Below the pieces are notes generated by a model. It was not told the origin of the DNA. It was given only the letters and a program-made list of their open reading frames with translations, and made no database searches. This document shows, in pieces, positions 1-7,998 of a stretch of DNA of 45,768 nt. Source of the DNA: a virus. Each line of letters opens with the position of its first letter. Positions within the stretch are counted from its first letter, which is position 1. The stretch is from positions 1 to 45,768 of IMG/VR virus record IMGVR_UViG_3300027816_000161; one strand, written 5' to 3'. Position numbers and translations under genes: made by a program.

Positions 1-127
1 CACATGGAGAGCGAGAAGAGCGAGTGGCACGACCTCTGCCCCGCCGGAGCCGGTCCCTATGGCCTGGACGCCTTCGAGGCCAGCCCGCTGGACAACGTGT
101 TCGTCCACAAGAAGGGCAACCGCAAGG
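1..127. repeat. Terminal direct repeat, left copy
   Basis: Bases 1-127 are identical to 45642-45768. The reading frame of the last gene runs straight into the first one through this repeat. The repeat therefore most likely marks a circular contig whose assembler overlap was not trimmed; 127 is a common k-mer length. It is probably not a biological terminal repeat, though reads would be needed to exclude a short real one. Confidence 0.95.
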
Positions 128-1410
128 CGGGGATGACAAACGCTGAGATTGTCGAGCGGCTGCTGGGCGGTGCCAAGCCCGCCTACGTCAACCCGAAGGA
201 CTTCGACGGCAGCGTCCCGGAAGATGCCGTGCCGGTGGTCGATTGCGACATGGTGCCGGTCGAGGACATTCGCCGCGCCCTTCTGGCACTTGAGGACAAG
301 CCATTGATTTTCATTGGCTTTTACTCGTCCGACGAGAACGGCAAGCACATCGACACCAGCCGCTTTGGCATCAATGCGGTGCGAACGGACACGATTGCCT
401 TCGAGTCCGTGGAGCGGGCGACGGATGGGCTTGGGTTCGTCCATGTTGCCGTGACCCGCGACTTCCCCGTGATCCCCGACGACCTCCCTGTCTTCCACCA
501 GCGGCAGATGTCGGCAATCAAGAAAGAAGAGATCAAGTCGATTACGAACAACGCCTACCAGACCAACATGGTGGTCCAGACGCAGAACTGCGTCCCCAAC
601 GAGACCATCCACGCCAACATCAAGGCCAATCTGGAACAGGTCCAGAACTGGGTGCGCTACACGAAGCACCACATGAGGCGGGCCATCATCGTTTCCGCTG
701 GCCCGTCGCTGGAGATGCCCGAGACCCTGGCCGAGATCCGCCGCGAGGTGGAGGAGGGTGCGGTCCTGTTCTGCGTGAAGCACAGCCACCAGAAGCTGAT
801 TGACGCCGGTCTGGTCCCGTGGGGATGCGTCCTCCTTGACCCCCGCCCGCACGATGGCATCAGCACCCACGGCAAGGCACGCGCCGATCTCCTCCCGGCA
901 GCCTATCCGGGTGTCCGGTACTTTTGCGCCTCGATGGTCGATCCCGGCGTCGTGAAGCGCCTGCTGGAGACGGGCGGCAAGGTCTATGGCTGGCATGCTG
1001 CGGTAGGTGCGGACGAGAAGTCCGTGCTGCCCCCGGAGCACCAGAAGTTCCTCATGGGGGGAGGATCTTCGTCGGCTGGCCGCGCTATGATCCTCGCGTG
1101 GCAGTTCCTCGGCTTCCAGTCGATTGGGCTGTACGGCTTTGACTCCTGTCATCTGGACGAGAGCAAGCTGGACAAGTCCGCGCGGCATCAGGATGGCACC
1201 CCGAAGTACGTCCTCATGGATGTGGCTGTCGGGGGCAGGAACCGGCAGTTCTGGACGGACAGGGACATCCTCTGTCAGGCGCAGGACTTCACCCGGTTCC
1301 TCCAGGAAAGCCCGTGGATTCAATGGGACGCCCACGGTCCCGGCATGGTTGCGTGGTTGTGGCAGAACACCCGTGGCATGATGCCGACGCTTGAGGAGAC
1401 CTACACATGA
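1..1410 (+). CDS. Glycosyltransferase-DUF115 (MAF-like) fusion, C-terminal part, continues from 45063
   Basis: This is the C-terminal part of one gene that begins at 45063 and crosses the contig junction; the ATG at 4 is an internal Met. The joined protein has about 662 residues. A segment starting near 690 reads SAGPSL, and a second reads MGGGSSSAGRAM near 1054-1090. Both are typical of the DUF115/MAF_flag10 family, which includes flagellin glycosylation factors and is common in phages. The N-terminal part looks like a glycosyltransferase with a DGD motif. By family knowledge the protein may transfer or handle a nonulosonic or other sugar on a virion or host target; that target is inference. 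The stop overlaps the portal start (ATGA at 1407-1410), so it is translationally coupled to the portal gene. Confidence 0.8.
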   Translation, partial: HMESEKSEWHDLCPAGAGPYGLDAFEASPLDNVFVHKKGNRKAGMTNAEIVERLLGGAKPAYVNPKDFDGSVPEDAVPVVDCDMVPVEDIRRALLALEDKPLIFIGFYSSDENGKHIDTSRFGINAVRTDTIAFESVERATDGLGFVHVAVTRDFPVIPDDLPVFHQRQMSAIKKEEIKSITNNAYQTNMVVQTQNCVPNETIHANIKANLEQVQNWVRYTKHHMRRAIIVSAGPSLEMPETLAEIRREVEEGAVLFCVKHSHQKLIDAGLVPWGCVLLDPRPHDGISTHGKARADLLPAAYPGVRYFCASMVDPGVVKRLLETGGKVYGWHAAVGADEKSVLPPEHQKFLMGGGSSSAGRAMILAWQFLGFQSIGLYGFDSCHLDESKLDKSARHQDGTPKYVLMDVAVGGRNRQFWTDRDILCQAQDFTRFLQESPWIQWDAHGPGMVAWLWQNTRGMMPTLEETYT

Positions 1411-3746
1411 GCGAAGACCGCAAGTGGCGAGGAGACAACGACAAGGTCAAGCGCAAGAAGCGCCAAGCCCTGAATGCCCTCCTCGTCAACATTGCGGATT
1501 CGCTGGAGGAGAAGGAGCGGGAGTCCATCGCGCAGGTGTGCCTTGAGGACTTCCGCGCCGACAAGGACAGTCGCTCCGAGTGGGATGCGATGCACGCCGA
1601 CTGGGTGGCCGTCTACAACCAGCAGGACGCCCCGATCAATCGCCCGTGGCCCGGCTCGTCCGACGAGTCCCTTGGCCTGCTGACGGAAGCCTGCAACTCC
1701 TTCCAGTCCCGTGCCTACAAGGCGTTCTTTGGCACCCGGATGCCCGTTGCGGCCATCTCGGTCAGCCCGTCCATTCCGGGGTCTGCCGAGCGCGCCAAGC
1801 GGGTCAGCCAGTTCCTCCAATGGTCCCTGTTCTTCAAGGACCAGACCTACAAGGAGGACAAGTCCGCGATGCTCCTGCGCGTGGCGGTCCACGGCAGCGA
1901 CTTCAGCAAGACCTACTTCGACCCCGTGATGAACCGGATCGTCACCCGCCCCGTGCGCGCGGAGGACCTGTTCGTCCCCTACCACATCGGCCCGATCAAC
2001 ATCGAGGATGTGCATCGGAAGACCGAACTGATCTACATCCAGTTGAACGAGGGCCGCATCCGGGCGTCTGAGGGATACTTCCTCTTCCCGCCAGAGCCGA
2101 TGATGATCGGCAACGTCACCTCGCTGATCCAGCAGCAGAACGACCGCGACAGCGGCATCCAGCCGTCCTCCATGGAAAGCGAGGACATGGCGCAAATCAT
2201 CGAGCAGCATCGCGACCTCGACCTCGACGGCGACGGCATTGCCGAGCCTTACAAGGTCTGGGTGGATGTGACCTCGGAGAAGCTGCTCCGCATCGAGGTC
2301 CGGTACGAGGTAGACGAGTTTGGCCGCCCCCTGAACGGTCGGATGCCCATCGAGGAGTACACCCATTATCGCTTCCTCGCGAACCCGGACGGCTTCTACG
2401 GCTACGGTCTAGGCTTCCTGCTGGGCAAGACCAACATTGCCATCAACAAGCTGCTGCGCCAGTTCATCGACGCCACGACCCTGTCGATCCACGGCAACAT
2501 GAGCGGGTTCATCTCGGAGGCCCTGAACATCAGCAAGGGGCCGGTCAAGATCGAACTCGGCAGCCTGAAGACCGTCTCCGCGAGTACGGACGACATCCAG
2601 AAGGGCATCAAGACGCTCTCCTTCCCCGCGCCGCCTCCGACGCTGATGCAGGCCATCGCGCAGTTGGAGACCCGCGCCCAGCGCATTGGCGCAACCACCG
2701 ACGCTGCCGCTGGCGACATCAACAAGGTGTTCCAGCCCACGACCATGCAGACGATGGTCGAGCAGTCGCTGGTGATGTTCACAAGCGTCCAGGAGTTCCT
2801 GCTGCACTCTTGGAGCAAGGAACTGAACAAGATCTATCGCCTGCACGGCATCTACTTCCGGGGCATCGAGGGCTTTATCTCGGTGACGCCGGAGGGGCCG
2901 GAGCAGATGATGGTCACGGAGGAGGACTTTGCGGACGACATGCTCATCATGCCGGTGGCCGATCCTCGCATGATGAACCAGCAGAGCCGCCTCCAGAAGG
3001 CCCAGTTCCTGTTCGACTTCGCTACCAAGAACCCCATCGTTGGCAACAACCCGGAAGTCCTCCTTGCGGTGTCGAGGAGGCTGCTTGAGGAGATGGAAAT
3101 TGACGGCATTGACAGCATTCTTCCGCGATCTGTGGACGAACTTCCGCCACCTGCGCCGGATCCGAAGGTCGTGGCCGAGCAGGCTAAGGTCGAGGTCGAG
3201 CAGCAGAAGCTCCAGCTAGAGGCCCAGAAGGCGCAGCAGGAGGTTCAGATTGAGGTGCAGAAGATGCAGGCCGACCAGCAGATGAAGCAGGCGTCTATGA
3301 TGGGCGACCAGCAGCTTCAGCAGATGCGGATCGACAACGAACGCGCCATGCAGGAACTCCGCATCCAGAACGAGGCCGAGATCGCCCGCATGAAGCAGGA
3401 GTTCGAGAACCTGCGGATGCAGCAGGAACTCGCTGCCAAGCAGCAGATGGAAGCGCAGAAGGCCAGGATCGAGGCTGACACCAAGGTCATGGTTGCGCGC
3501 ATTGGTGCTGCCGGCGCCGATGTCCCCGCCATCGAGTCCGTGACGCAGTCCACGCAGCAGTTGGCGACGAGCATGGGCGAGGATGTGCGTACCCTCATCA
3601 CGCAGATGGAGGCGGCCAATGCGGCTCGCGACCAGCGGATGATGAGCATGATCCAGATGATGATGCAGTCCATGACCTCGCCGCGCCGGATTGTTCGCGG
3701 ACCAGATGGTCGCGCAATGGGTGTGGAGATGGGGACGATGCAATGA
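1407..3746 (+). CDS. Portal protein
   Basis: The 779-aa product is the head-tail connector through which DNA is packaged and ejected. Residues 1-550 resemble podovirus/P22-like portals: an N-terminal WPGSSDES region near residue 85, followed by a long mixed alpha/beta body with DLDLDGDGIAEPYKVWVD. Residues about 586-700 form a long Gln/Glu/Lys-rich coiled coil, which in this type of portal could build an extended barrel inside the capsid. The start overlaps the upstream stop by ATGA and the stop overlaps the next start. Large size and position near the terminase (through the glycan cassette on the circle) fit a portal. No other gene in the window competes for this role. Confidence 0.85.
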   Translation: MSEDRKWRGDNDKVKRKKRQALNALLVNIADSLEEKERESIAQVCLEDFRADKDSRSEWDAMHADWVAVYNQQDAPINRPWPGSSDESLGLLTEACNSFQSRAYKAFFGTRMPVAAISVSPSIPGSAERAKRVSQFLQWSLFFKDQTYKEDKSAMLLRVAVHGSDFSKTYFDPVMNRIVTRPVRAEDLFVPYHIGPINIEDVHRKTELIYIQLNEGRIRASEGYFLFPPEPMMIGNVTSLIQQQNDRDSGIQPSSMESEDMAQIIEQHRDLDLDGDGIAEPYKVWVDVTSEKLLRIEVRYEVDEFGRPLNGRMPIEEYTHYRFLANPDGFYGYGLGFLLGKTNIAINKLLRQFIDATTLSIHGNMSGFISEALNISKGPVKIELGSLKTVSASTDDIQKGIKTLSFPAPPPTLMQAIAQLETRAQRIGATTDAAAGDINKVFQPTTMQTMVEQSLVMFTSVQEFLLHSWSKELNKIYRLHGIYFRGIEGFISVTPEGPEQMMVTEEDFADDMLIMPVADPRMMNQQSRLQKAQFLFDFATKNPIVGNNPEVLLAVSRRLLEEMEIDGIDSILPRSVDELPPPAPDPKVVAEQAKVEVEQQKLQLEAQKAQQEVQIEVQKMQADQQMKQASMMGDQQLQQMRIDNERAMQELRIQNEAEIARMKQEFENLRMQQELAAKQQMEAQKARIEADTKVMVARIGAAGADVPAIESVTQSTQQLATSMGEDVRTLITQMEAANAARDQRMMSMIQMMMQSMTSPRRIVRGPDGRAMGVEMGTMQ

Positions 3747-4045
3747 AGCAGCCCGTGATGGAGTGGCGCAGGGAGATGGACTGCTGGCTGCTGCGGGTCG
3801 AAAGCCCGCTTCCGGCACCACAGGTTCGCGCCTGCGTGGACTTCCTCAAGAAGGTGCAGGGTGGTCGCAGGCTTGGACTGATGCCCGGTGACCAGCGAGA
3901 CGACCTTGATGCTTCCGTTCGTGCTCTTGAAGAGGGTCGCGTCCAGCAATGGGCTGCCGGTCCCAACATGAACGGCAAGGGAGAGATCGCCGCGTTTCGT
4001 TCCGAGCGCGGCACCGGCAAAACCACTATTGATCTAGGAGCCTGA
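3743..4045 (+). CDS. Hypothetical protein, 100 aa, downstream of portal
   Basis: The start ATG overlaps the portal stop (ATGA at 3743-3746), so it is probably translated by coupling. The product is acidic to neutral with a WRREMDCWLLRVESPLPAP start and a central FLKKVQGG helix, and it has no TM segment. I do not recognise a family. Its place between portal and surface proteins suggests a small head or head-completion role, which is inference only. Confidence 0.7.
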   Translation: MKQPVMEWRREMDCWLLRVESPLPAPQVRACVDFLKKVQGGRRLGLMPGDQRDDLDASVRALEEGRVQQWAAGPNMNGKGEIAAFRSERGTGKTTIDLGA

Positions 4046-4046
4046 C

Positions 4047-4568
4047 ATGGCAGCGACCTTCCGATCCACGGCCACGGCCATTGCGTATGCGTCGGCCAAG
4101 GACATGCTGAACGTCTTCAACGCCACGGCTTCGGCGCGCATCATCCGCGTCTACCGGGCGTACTGGTTCAACAACGGCACGGCAGCGGTGACGGGCGTCA
4201 TCACGACCGCCCAGTGCCGCCGCATCACGGCAGCGTCCGCCGGAACCGCCGTGACGCCCGTGAAGCACGACACCAGTAGCAGCAACCTAGACGCTGCGAC
4301 CACCTCTGGCACTAACCAGACGGTGACCGGCAGCGACATCTTCCGCCGCTTCCTCTTCGTCAACGAGGAGCCTGTCGTTGCAGGCACCACGCAGGCCAAC
4401 TGGCTGACGCTGATCCCGTTCGCGGAGGTCTGGAACGCGGGCTATTCGGACACCAACGTCGAGCCGATTGTGTGCCGCGCCACGCAGGGTTTCGAGTTGT
4501 TCCACTCGGGTTCCTCGGCTGTCGGCACGGCTGACCTGGAGATCGAGTTTACCGACGCGGCGACGTGA
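4047..4568 (+). CDS. Putative virion decoration/surface protein
   Basis: The 173-aa product is rich in Ala, Thr, Ser and beta-prone, with no signal peptide. It starts 8 nt after an AGGAG site (4037-4041) and its stop is followed at once by the next gene. It shares a recognisable layout with both halves of the 411-aa product at 4743-5978: an RIYR/VYRAYWFNN-like first strand, then RITAASAGTAV, then a PVKHDTSS segment. Such one-domain proteins occur next to portal genes in many environmental podoviruses. A virion role is inferred from composition and position. Confidence 0.7.
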   Translation: MAATFRSTATAIAYASAKDMLNVFNATASARIIRVYRAYWFNNGTAAVTGVITTAQCRRITAASAGTAVTPVKHDTSSSNLDAATTSGTNQTVTGSDIFRRFLFVNEEPVVAGTTQANWLTLIPFAEVWNAGYSDTNVEPIVCRATQGFELFHSGSSAVGTADLEIEFTDAAT

Positions 4569-4570
4569 CG

Positions 4571-4750
4571 ATGACCACTCTTCGTCACAAGACATGCCTG
4601 CATGAGTGGACGGTTCCGCCGGAACTTGCCGCTCGCGTAGAGAACGATGTCAACGGCGGCGTGGCTCCGGTCTCGCCTCCAATCACTTGCCCCGGGTGCA
4701 AGGTTCCCTCGCGCTACAGCGAGTTCGAAATCGTGAGGACGGATGCCTGA
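4571..4750 (+). CDS. Small Cys-containing protein, possible zinc ribbon
   Basis: The product is about 59 aa with a His/Cys pair at the N-terminus (TCLHEW) and a C-terminal CPGC, so up to three Cys plus His could bind zinc. The ATG at 4571 is chosen; a GTG at 4565, inside the upstream stop, is the alternative and would add two residues. The 3' end overlaps the next gene by 8 nt. I do not recognise a function. Confidence 0.6.
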   Translation: MTTLRHKTCLHEWTVPPELAARVENDVNGGVAPVSPPITCPGCKVPSRYSEFEIVRTDA

Positions 4751-5978
4751 GACCTTCCTCGTCTACCAACGCGCGGTCGATGTGCGTCCGCTTGAGGATG
4801 GCCTGTTCGCCATCTTCAACGACGAGACGAGCGACCTGCGTAGGTATTTCGAGTTGGTCAATCTGCGCCTATCGCCGGTCGCGCCGCTGGCGAACAACAC
4901 CGCAGGCGTTGGCAGGGCAGGCGCGCTTGCGCTCTTCCGCACGACTGCCAGCAGCGGCGGCGATGCGGTCAGCCCGATCAAGAACGACACCGCCAGCGCA
5001 AGCCTGCCGTCGCAGGTCACATGCACGACGAACCCCGACAGCGTAACAACGACGGGCGTGGCCCTGAAGCGCATGGCGGATGCGCCGAATTATTTCCTCA
5101 GCTTGGCAAACAGCAGCATGTCGTCTCGCGCGTTCAGCGGCGGCCTTGTTTCGTGGAGGCACGACAGCTTTGCGACGCTTGGCGATTTCGGCGCAAGCGT
5201 AGACTGCGAACCAATCGTGCTGAGGGAAGGCGAGGGTGTAGCTGTTACGCAGACGGAGTATGGCGTCCCGCACGCCATGATCGTCGCGATGATCGTGACC
5301 AACACCGCAACCGGCGCGACCTACCTTTATCGAAGCGTTGACGTTTCCACGGACGCAATCATCGGCGGCGCGCTCGTCAGCCTGTTCAACGCATCCGGCA
5401 GCGGCGTCGTACTCGCGGTGCGCGTCGCTTGGGTTCCCCTTGATGGCGAGACGAACGCCAGCAATCTTGCGGCGATGCCAGCCATCAACCTGCGCCTCGC
5501 GCGCATCCAGGGCCTCGACACCGCCGCCGACGCAACGACGCCGATCAAGGCCGACACCTCGACTTCAATCCCCTCCGCGCTCCGCACCGTCGTCGGGCCA
5601 TTCCGCTCGCGTCTGGAGGGATCGTGGCAATGGGATTGGCCGTACACGCATGGCGCGACGATCAGCATCCTCCAGCAGCAGAACGCTGGCGTGTTCCGCC
5701 GCAATCCGGCGATGAAGGCTTTCGGTGCGGTCGGCTTCTCGCTCAACGGCATCCAACTCGACGGCCTCGGTGACATCGAAATTTTTCGAGCGGAGCCGGG
5801 CAGCGGCATAATCGTGCGCCCGGGCGAGGGCCTCGGGCTGCTCGCTGGCACCGCTGGCCTCCTGTCGAGCAGCACTTTCATCAACTACAACATCGAGGCG
5901 ACGATCCTCCACTACCCGCCTCCGTCCGCACCCGCTGGTGGAAACACCTACTCCCGCAGCCGAGTCGTGAACAGGTGA
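4743..5978 (+). CDS. Putative virion surface protein with duplicated domain
   Basis: The 411-aa product is beta-rich and low in charge. Residues about 1-180 and 185-400 look like two copies of the domain also seen in the 173-aa product at 4047-4568. Each contains a first strand with R-x-W/N, an AGALALFRTTASSGG- or LRLARIQGLDTAAD-like strand, and a PIKNDT or PIKADT segment. It overlaps the preceding small gene by 8 nt. The most likely role is a head decoration or fibre-like protein. The domain copies are read by eye and need profile alignment. Confidence 0.7.
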   Translation: MPETFLVYQRAVDVRPLEDGLFAIFNDETSDLRRYFELVNLRLSPVAPLANNTAGVGRAGALALFRTTASSGGDAVSPIKNDTASASLPSQVTCTTNPDSVTTTGVALKRMADAPNYFLSLANSSMSSRAFSGGLVSWRHDSFATLGDFGASVDCEPIVLREGEGVAVTQTEYGVPHAMIVAMIVTNTATGATYLYRSVDVSTDAIIGGALVSLFNASGSGVVLAVRVAWVPLDGETNASNLAAMPAINLRLARIQGLDTAADATTPIKADTSTSIPSALRTVVGPFRSRLEGSWQWDWPYTHGATISILQQQNAGVFRRNPAMKAFGAVGFSLNGIQLDGLGDIEIFRAEPGSGIIVRPGEGLGLLAGTAGLLSSSTFINYNIEATILHYPPPSAPAGGNTYSRSRVVNR

Positions 5979-5982
5979 TGCC

Positions 5983-6525
5983 ATGTTGAAGCAATCCACG
6001 GCTCGCAACCTCATGGTGCTGATGACCGACAGCGCCGACCACATCACGGGCAAGACCGGCCTGACTCTGACGATCTCGGCAAGCAAGAACGGGGCTGGTT
6101 TTGCCTCCATCACCCCGACCGTAACCGAGCGAGGCGACGGCTGGTATTCGCTGGCGCTGACCACGGCGCACACCGACACGCTGGGCGACCTTGTCCTCCA
6201 TGTGACGGCTTCCGGGGCTGATCCAACGGACGTGCGCGAGGAGGTCTTCGCGGCGCTCCCGGGCGACAGCGTGACCGTGTCCTCGCTTGGCAACGATGTC
6301 ATCACGGCTGCGTCCATCGCGACCGATGCGGTTGCGGACATACAGGCCGGGCTTGCGACCTCCAGCGAGGTTCAGGTCGTGGATGGCATAGTGACGGCCA
6401 TCAAGGCGAAGACCGACAGCCTGTCGTTCACGGTCGCCGGTCAGGTTGACGCAAACATCCAGTACGTCAACGACATCCAGGTCAAGGGTACGGGTACGAC
6501 CGCTGATCCCTGGAACCCCGTGTGA
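5983..6525 (+). CDS. Putative structural protein, Ig-like N-terminal domain
   Basis: In this 180-aa protein the first 90 residues form a beta-rich domain (VLMTDSADHITGKTGLTLTISASKNG) ending in a DVREEVFAALPGD linker. A short alternating Ala/Val helical part follows, then a C-terminal YVNDIQVKGTGTTADPWNPV-like tail. This architecture is common in phage tail or head-surface proteins. The stop TGA at 6523-6525 shares its last base with the next ATG. Function beyond a virion role is not known. Confidence 0.65.
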   Translation: MLKQSTARNLMVLMTDSADHITGKTGLTLTISASKNGAGFASITPTVTERGDGWYSLALTTAHTDTLGDLVLHVTASGADPTDVREEVFAALPGDSVTVSSLGNDVITAASIATDAVADIQAGLATSSEVQVVDGIVTAIKAKTDSLSFTVAGQVDANIQYVNDIQVKGTGTTADPWNPV

Positions 6526-6998
6526 TGTTCGTCTCATGGGGCGACTCATGGGGAACGTCATGGGGAGTGTCGTGGGGCAGCGGCGCTCCACCGATCCCGT
6601 CAGGTCCGTCTGCGCCCACCCGCCTCGCAAGGTACGCCTCGTATCGCCGCGACGGCAGCGCATTCATCCGCCAGATCGCCCCCGGCATCTACCTGCGGGC
6701 CGGGTCGGAGGAACTGCTCCCCAACGTCATCGTGGGCCAGCAGGAGGTTGGGTCTGCTGAACTCCTGTCGGCAAAGGGAAATCCCCTTGCCAAGCAGATC
6801 CTCGGGGATCGCGTCACAAGGAAGATCCGCCGGGAACTGCGCCGCATACGGGATACCGAGACCCGTCTTGCGGAGCAGGAGCGTCTTCTGCGACAGTCCA
6901 ATGCCGCCCTCCAGCAGATGGAAGCGAAGATCCGCGCCAAGCTGGAGTGGGAGGCGGCAGACGAAGAGGATGTCGAGTTCATCCTCCTAAACCTGTAA
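6525..6998 (+). CDS. Structural protein with Trp-Gly repeats and coiled coil
   Basis: The ATG at 6525 is used; it overlaps the previous stop by one base, and a GTG at 6522 is less likely. The N-terminus carries a tandem S-W-G repeat (SWGDSWGTSWGVSWG), then a Pro-rich linker. Residues about 95-150 form a charged coiled coil rich in Arg, Glu and Gln. Phage proteins with repeated aromatic-Gly starts often sit among structural genes. The exact role is unknown. Confidence 0.65.
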   Translation: MFVSWGDSWGTSWGVSWGSGAPPIPSGPSAPTRLARYASYRRDGSAFIRQIAPGIYLRAGSEELLPNVIVGQQEVGSAELLSAKGNPLAKQILGDRVTRKIRRELRRIRDTETRLAEQERLLRQSNAALQQMEAKIRAKLEWEAADEEDVEFILLNL

Positions 6999-7008
6999 GG
7001 AGGGGCAG

Positions 7009-7257
7009 ATGCCCAAGACGCCAGCGTGGCAGCGCAAGGAAGGCCAGAACCCGAAGGGCGGGCTGAACGCCAAGGGCCGGGCCAGCTACAAGGCTGCGAC
7101 CGGCGGCACCCTCAAGCCCCCGCAGCCGGAGGGTGGGGCAAGGAAGCGGTCATTCTGCGCCCGGATGAGCGGCATGAAGAAGAAGCTGACCTCGGCCAAG
7201 ACCGCCAACGACCCCAACTCCCGCATCAACAAGTCCCTCCGTGCATGGAAGTGCTGA
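7009..7257 (+). CDS. Basic DUF6321-like protein
   Basis: The 82-aa, strongly basic product has the order AWQRKEGQNPKGGLNAKGRAS, then SFCARMSGMKKKLTS, then a DPNSRINKSLRAWKC C-terminus. I recognise this pattern as the DUF6321 family of phage and bacterial small proteins of unknown function. An AGGAGG site lies just before the ATG. Its last seven codons and stop form the left copy of a 23-bp direct repeat that flanks the insert 7260-7619. A nucleic-acid-binding or internal head role is possible from charge but unproved. Confidence 0.8.
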   Translation: MPKTPAWQRKEGQNPKGGLNAKGRASYKAATGGTLKPPQPEGGARKRSFCARMSGMKKKLTSAKTANDPNSRINKSLRAWKC

Positions 7258-7259
7258 CA
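7237..7259. repeat. 23-bp direct repeat, left copy, flanking an AT-rich insert
   Basis: This segment is identical to 7597-7619. It covers the last codons and the stop of the DUF6321-like gene plus two to three bases. The distance between copies is exactly 360 bp. Flanking bases differ on both sides (C versus A before, C versus T after), so the repeat has clear limits. Confidence 0.9.
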
Positions 7260-7292
7260 CGCAATGGAACTTAGTTGCTTAAGGGCAGACAG

Positions 7293-7565
7293 ATGAAACA
7301 GCTAGATGTTCAGAACTTTGAGGCCAATATCAAGAAGTTCTACTTAGACCATGATGAATTGGAGATAACGCCTCTATTGGAGGGGTACTTGCAGTTACAG
7401 TACCCTTTGGGTCTGCGCCAGCCCATGGATCAGAAAACGTTCAATGACTATGCCGAACTGGTATTCAGTCACGTTGATCCGAAAGAAGTTCAGAGGTCTA
7501 TTTCGATAGCGTCGAATCTCTTAGTCAATACTGTCTTGCCTCATTGCAAGAATCTAGGAAAGTAG
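7293..7565 (+). CDS. Hypothetical protein in AT-rich insert, 90 aa
   Basis: The ATG at 7293 follows an AAGGG site at 7281-7285. The product is largely alpha-helical and acidic to neutral, beginning MKQLDVQNFEANIKKFYLDH and ending PHCKNLGK. It uses codons such as TTA, TTG, AGA and ATA that are rare in neighbouring genes. I do not recognise a family. As the only gene of a repeat-flanked insert, it may give the host or phage a selective benefit (for example superinfection exclusion or anti-defence). That is speculation from context. Confidence 0.7.
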   Translation: MKQLDVQNFEANIKKFYLDHDELEITPLLEGYLQLQYPLGLRQPMDQKTFNDYAELVFSHVDPKEVQRSISIASNLLVNTVLPHCKNLGK

Positions 7566-7596
7566 GATGCTTTCCCTCGTCACCCCTTTGCTCCCA

Positions 7597-7619
7597 CTCC
7601 GTGCATGGAAGTGCTGACA
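7597..7619. repeat. 23-bp direct repeat, right copy
   Basis: This is an exact copy of 7237-7259. In this copy the bases are non-coding and end on the first base of the ATG at 7619. It provides the same tga-c-atg junction that an uninterrupted genome would have. Confidence 0.9.
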
Positions 7620-7777
7620 TGAAGAAGCCCGTCTGGGACCGCAAGCGTCCCGCATCCCTCGGCAAGCCCAAGAAGTTGTCCCCCGCGCAGAAGGCATCTG
7701 CCAAGGCGGCGGCTGCAAAAGCGGGTCGGCCCTACCCGAATTGGGTTGATAACGCTCGCGCGGCGCGTCGCAAGTGA
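7619..7777 (+). CDS. Small Lys/Ala-rich protein
   Basis: The 52-aa basic product reads KPVWDRKRPASLGKPKKLS, then PAQKASAKAAAAKAGRPYPN and a VDNARAARRK end. This resembles the DUF5872-type small proteins often found beside DUF6321 and DUF6496 proteins in environmental phages; the family name is tentative. The start ATG sits directly at the end of the right 23-bp repeat. The stop overlaps the next GTG start (GTGA). Function is unknown. Confidence 0.7.
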   Translation: MKKPVWDRKRPASLGKPKKLSPAQKASAKAAAAKAGRPYPNWVDNARAARRK

Positions 7778-7980
7778 TCCACAACATCGACCCTGACGAG
7801 ATCGAGAACTGGCGGCGGCACCCGGTTACGCAGTTCCTCCTACAGGAGGTGCGGCGGCAGAACGTGAACCACCGCTATCGGGTTGCGACGGATCTCCTCA
7901 CGCTTGGCCGCGCCCAGGGCTTTGACGAGGCCCTTGCGCTGATGGGTAGGTTGCTCAATTCACCTGATGGGATAGGTTGA
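7774..7980 (+). CDS. Hypothetical protein, 68 aa
   Basis: The gene starts with GTG at 7774, overlapping the previous stop by GTGA. The product is helical and soluble, with an HNIDPDEIENWRRHPVTQFL start and a DEALALMGRLL helix near the end. It resembles short phage proteins of unknown role placed just before repeat-bearing virion proteins. No motif allows a function call. Confidence 0.65.
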   Translation: MIHNIDPDEIENWRRHPVTQFLLQEVRRQNVNHRYRVATDLLTLGRAQGFDEALALMGRLLNSPDGIG

Positions 7981-7998
7981 CCGGAAACGGAGAGCCGC

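Larger units (their letters stand above)
7260..7619 (+). mobile_element. AT-rich insertion bounded by 23-bp repeats (moron-like)
   Basis: This unit consists of a low-GC stretch (roughly 45 % by eye against above 60 % around it) plus the right copy of the 23-bp repeat. It holds a single gene with its own ribosome binding site and unusual codon use. Removing one repeat copy and the insert would join the DUF6321-like stop to the ATG at 7619 with one base between them, the same tight spacing seen elsewhere in the genome. No transposase or inverted ends were seen, so it is best described as a moron-like acquisition by repeat-mediated or illegitimate recombination. Confidence 0.65.

Noticed and set aside
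1-127. The terminal repeat as a biological direct terminal repeat
   Set aside because: It lies inside a coding gene on both sides, is the size of an assembly k-mer, and the gene continues across it. A circular assembly is simpler.
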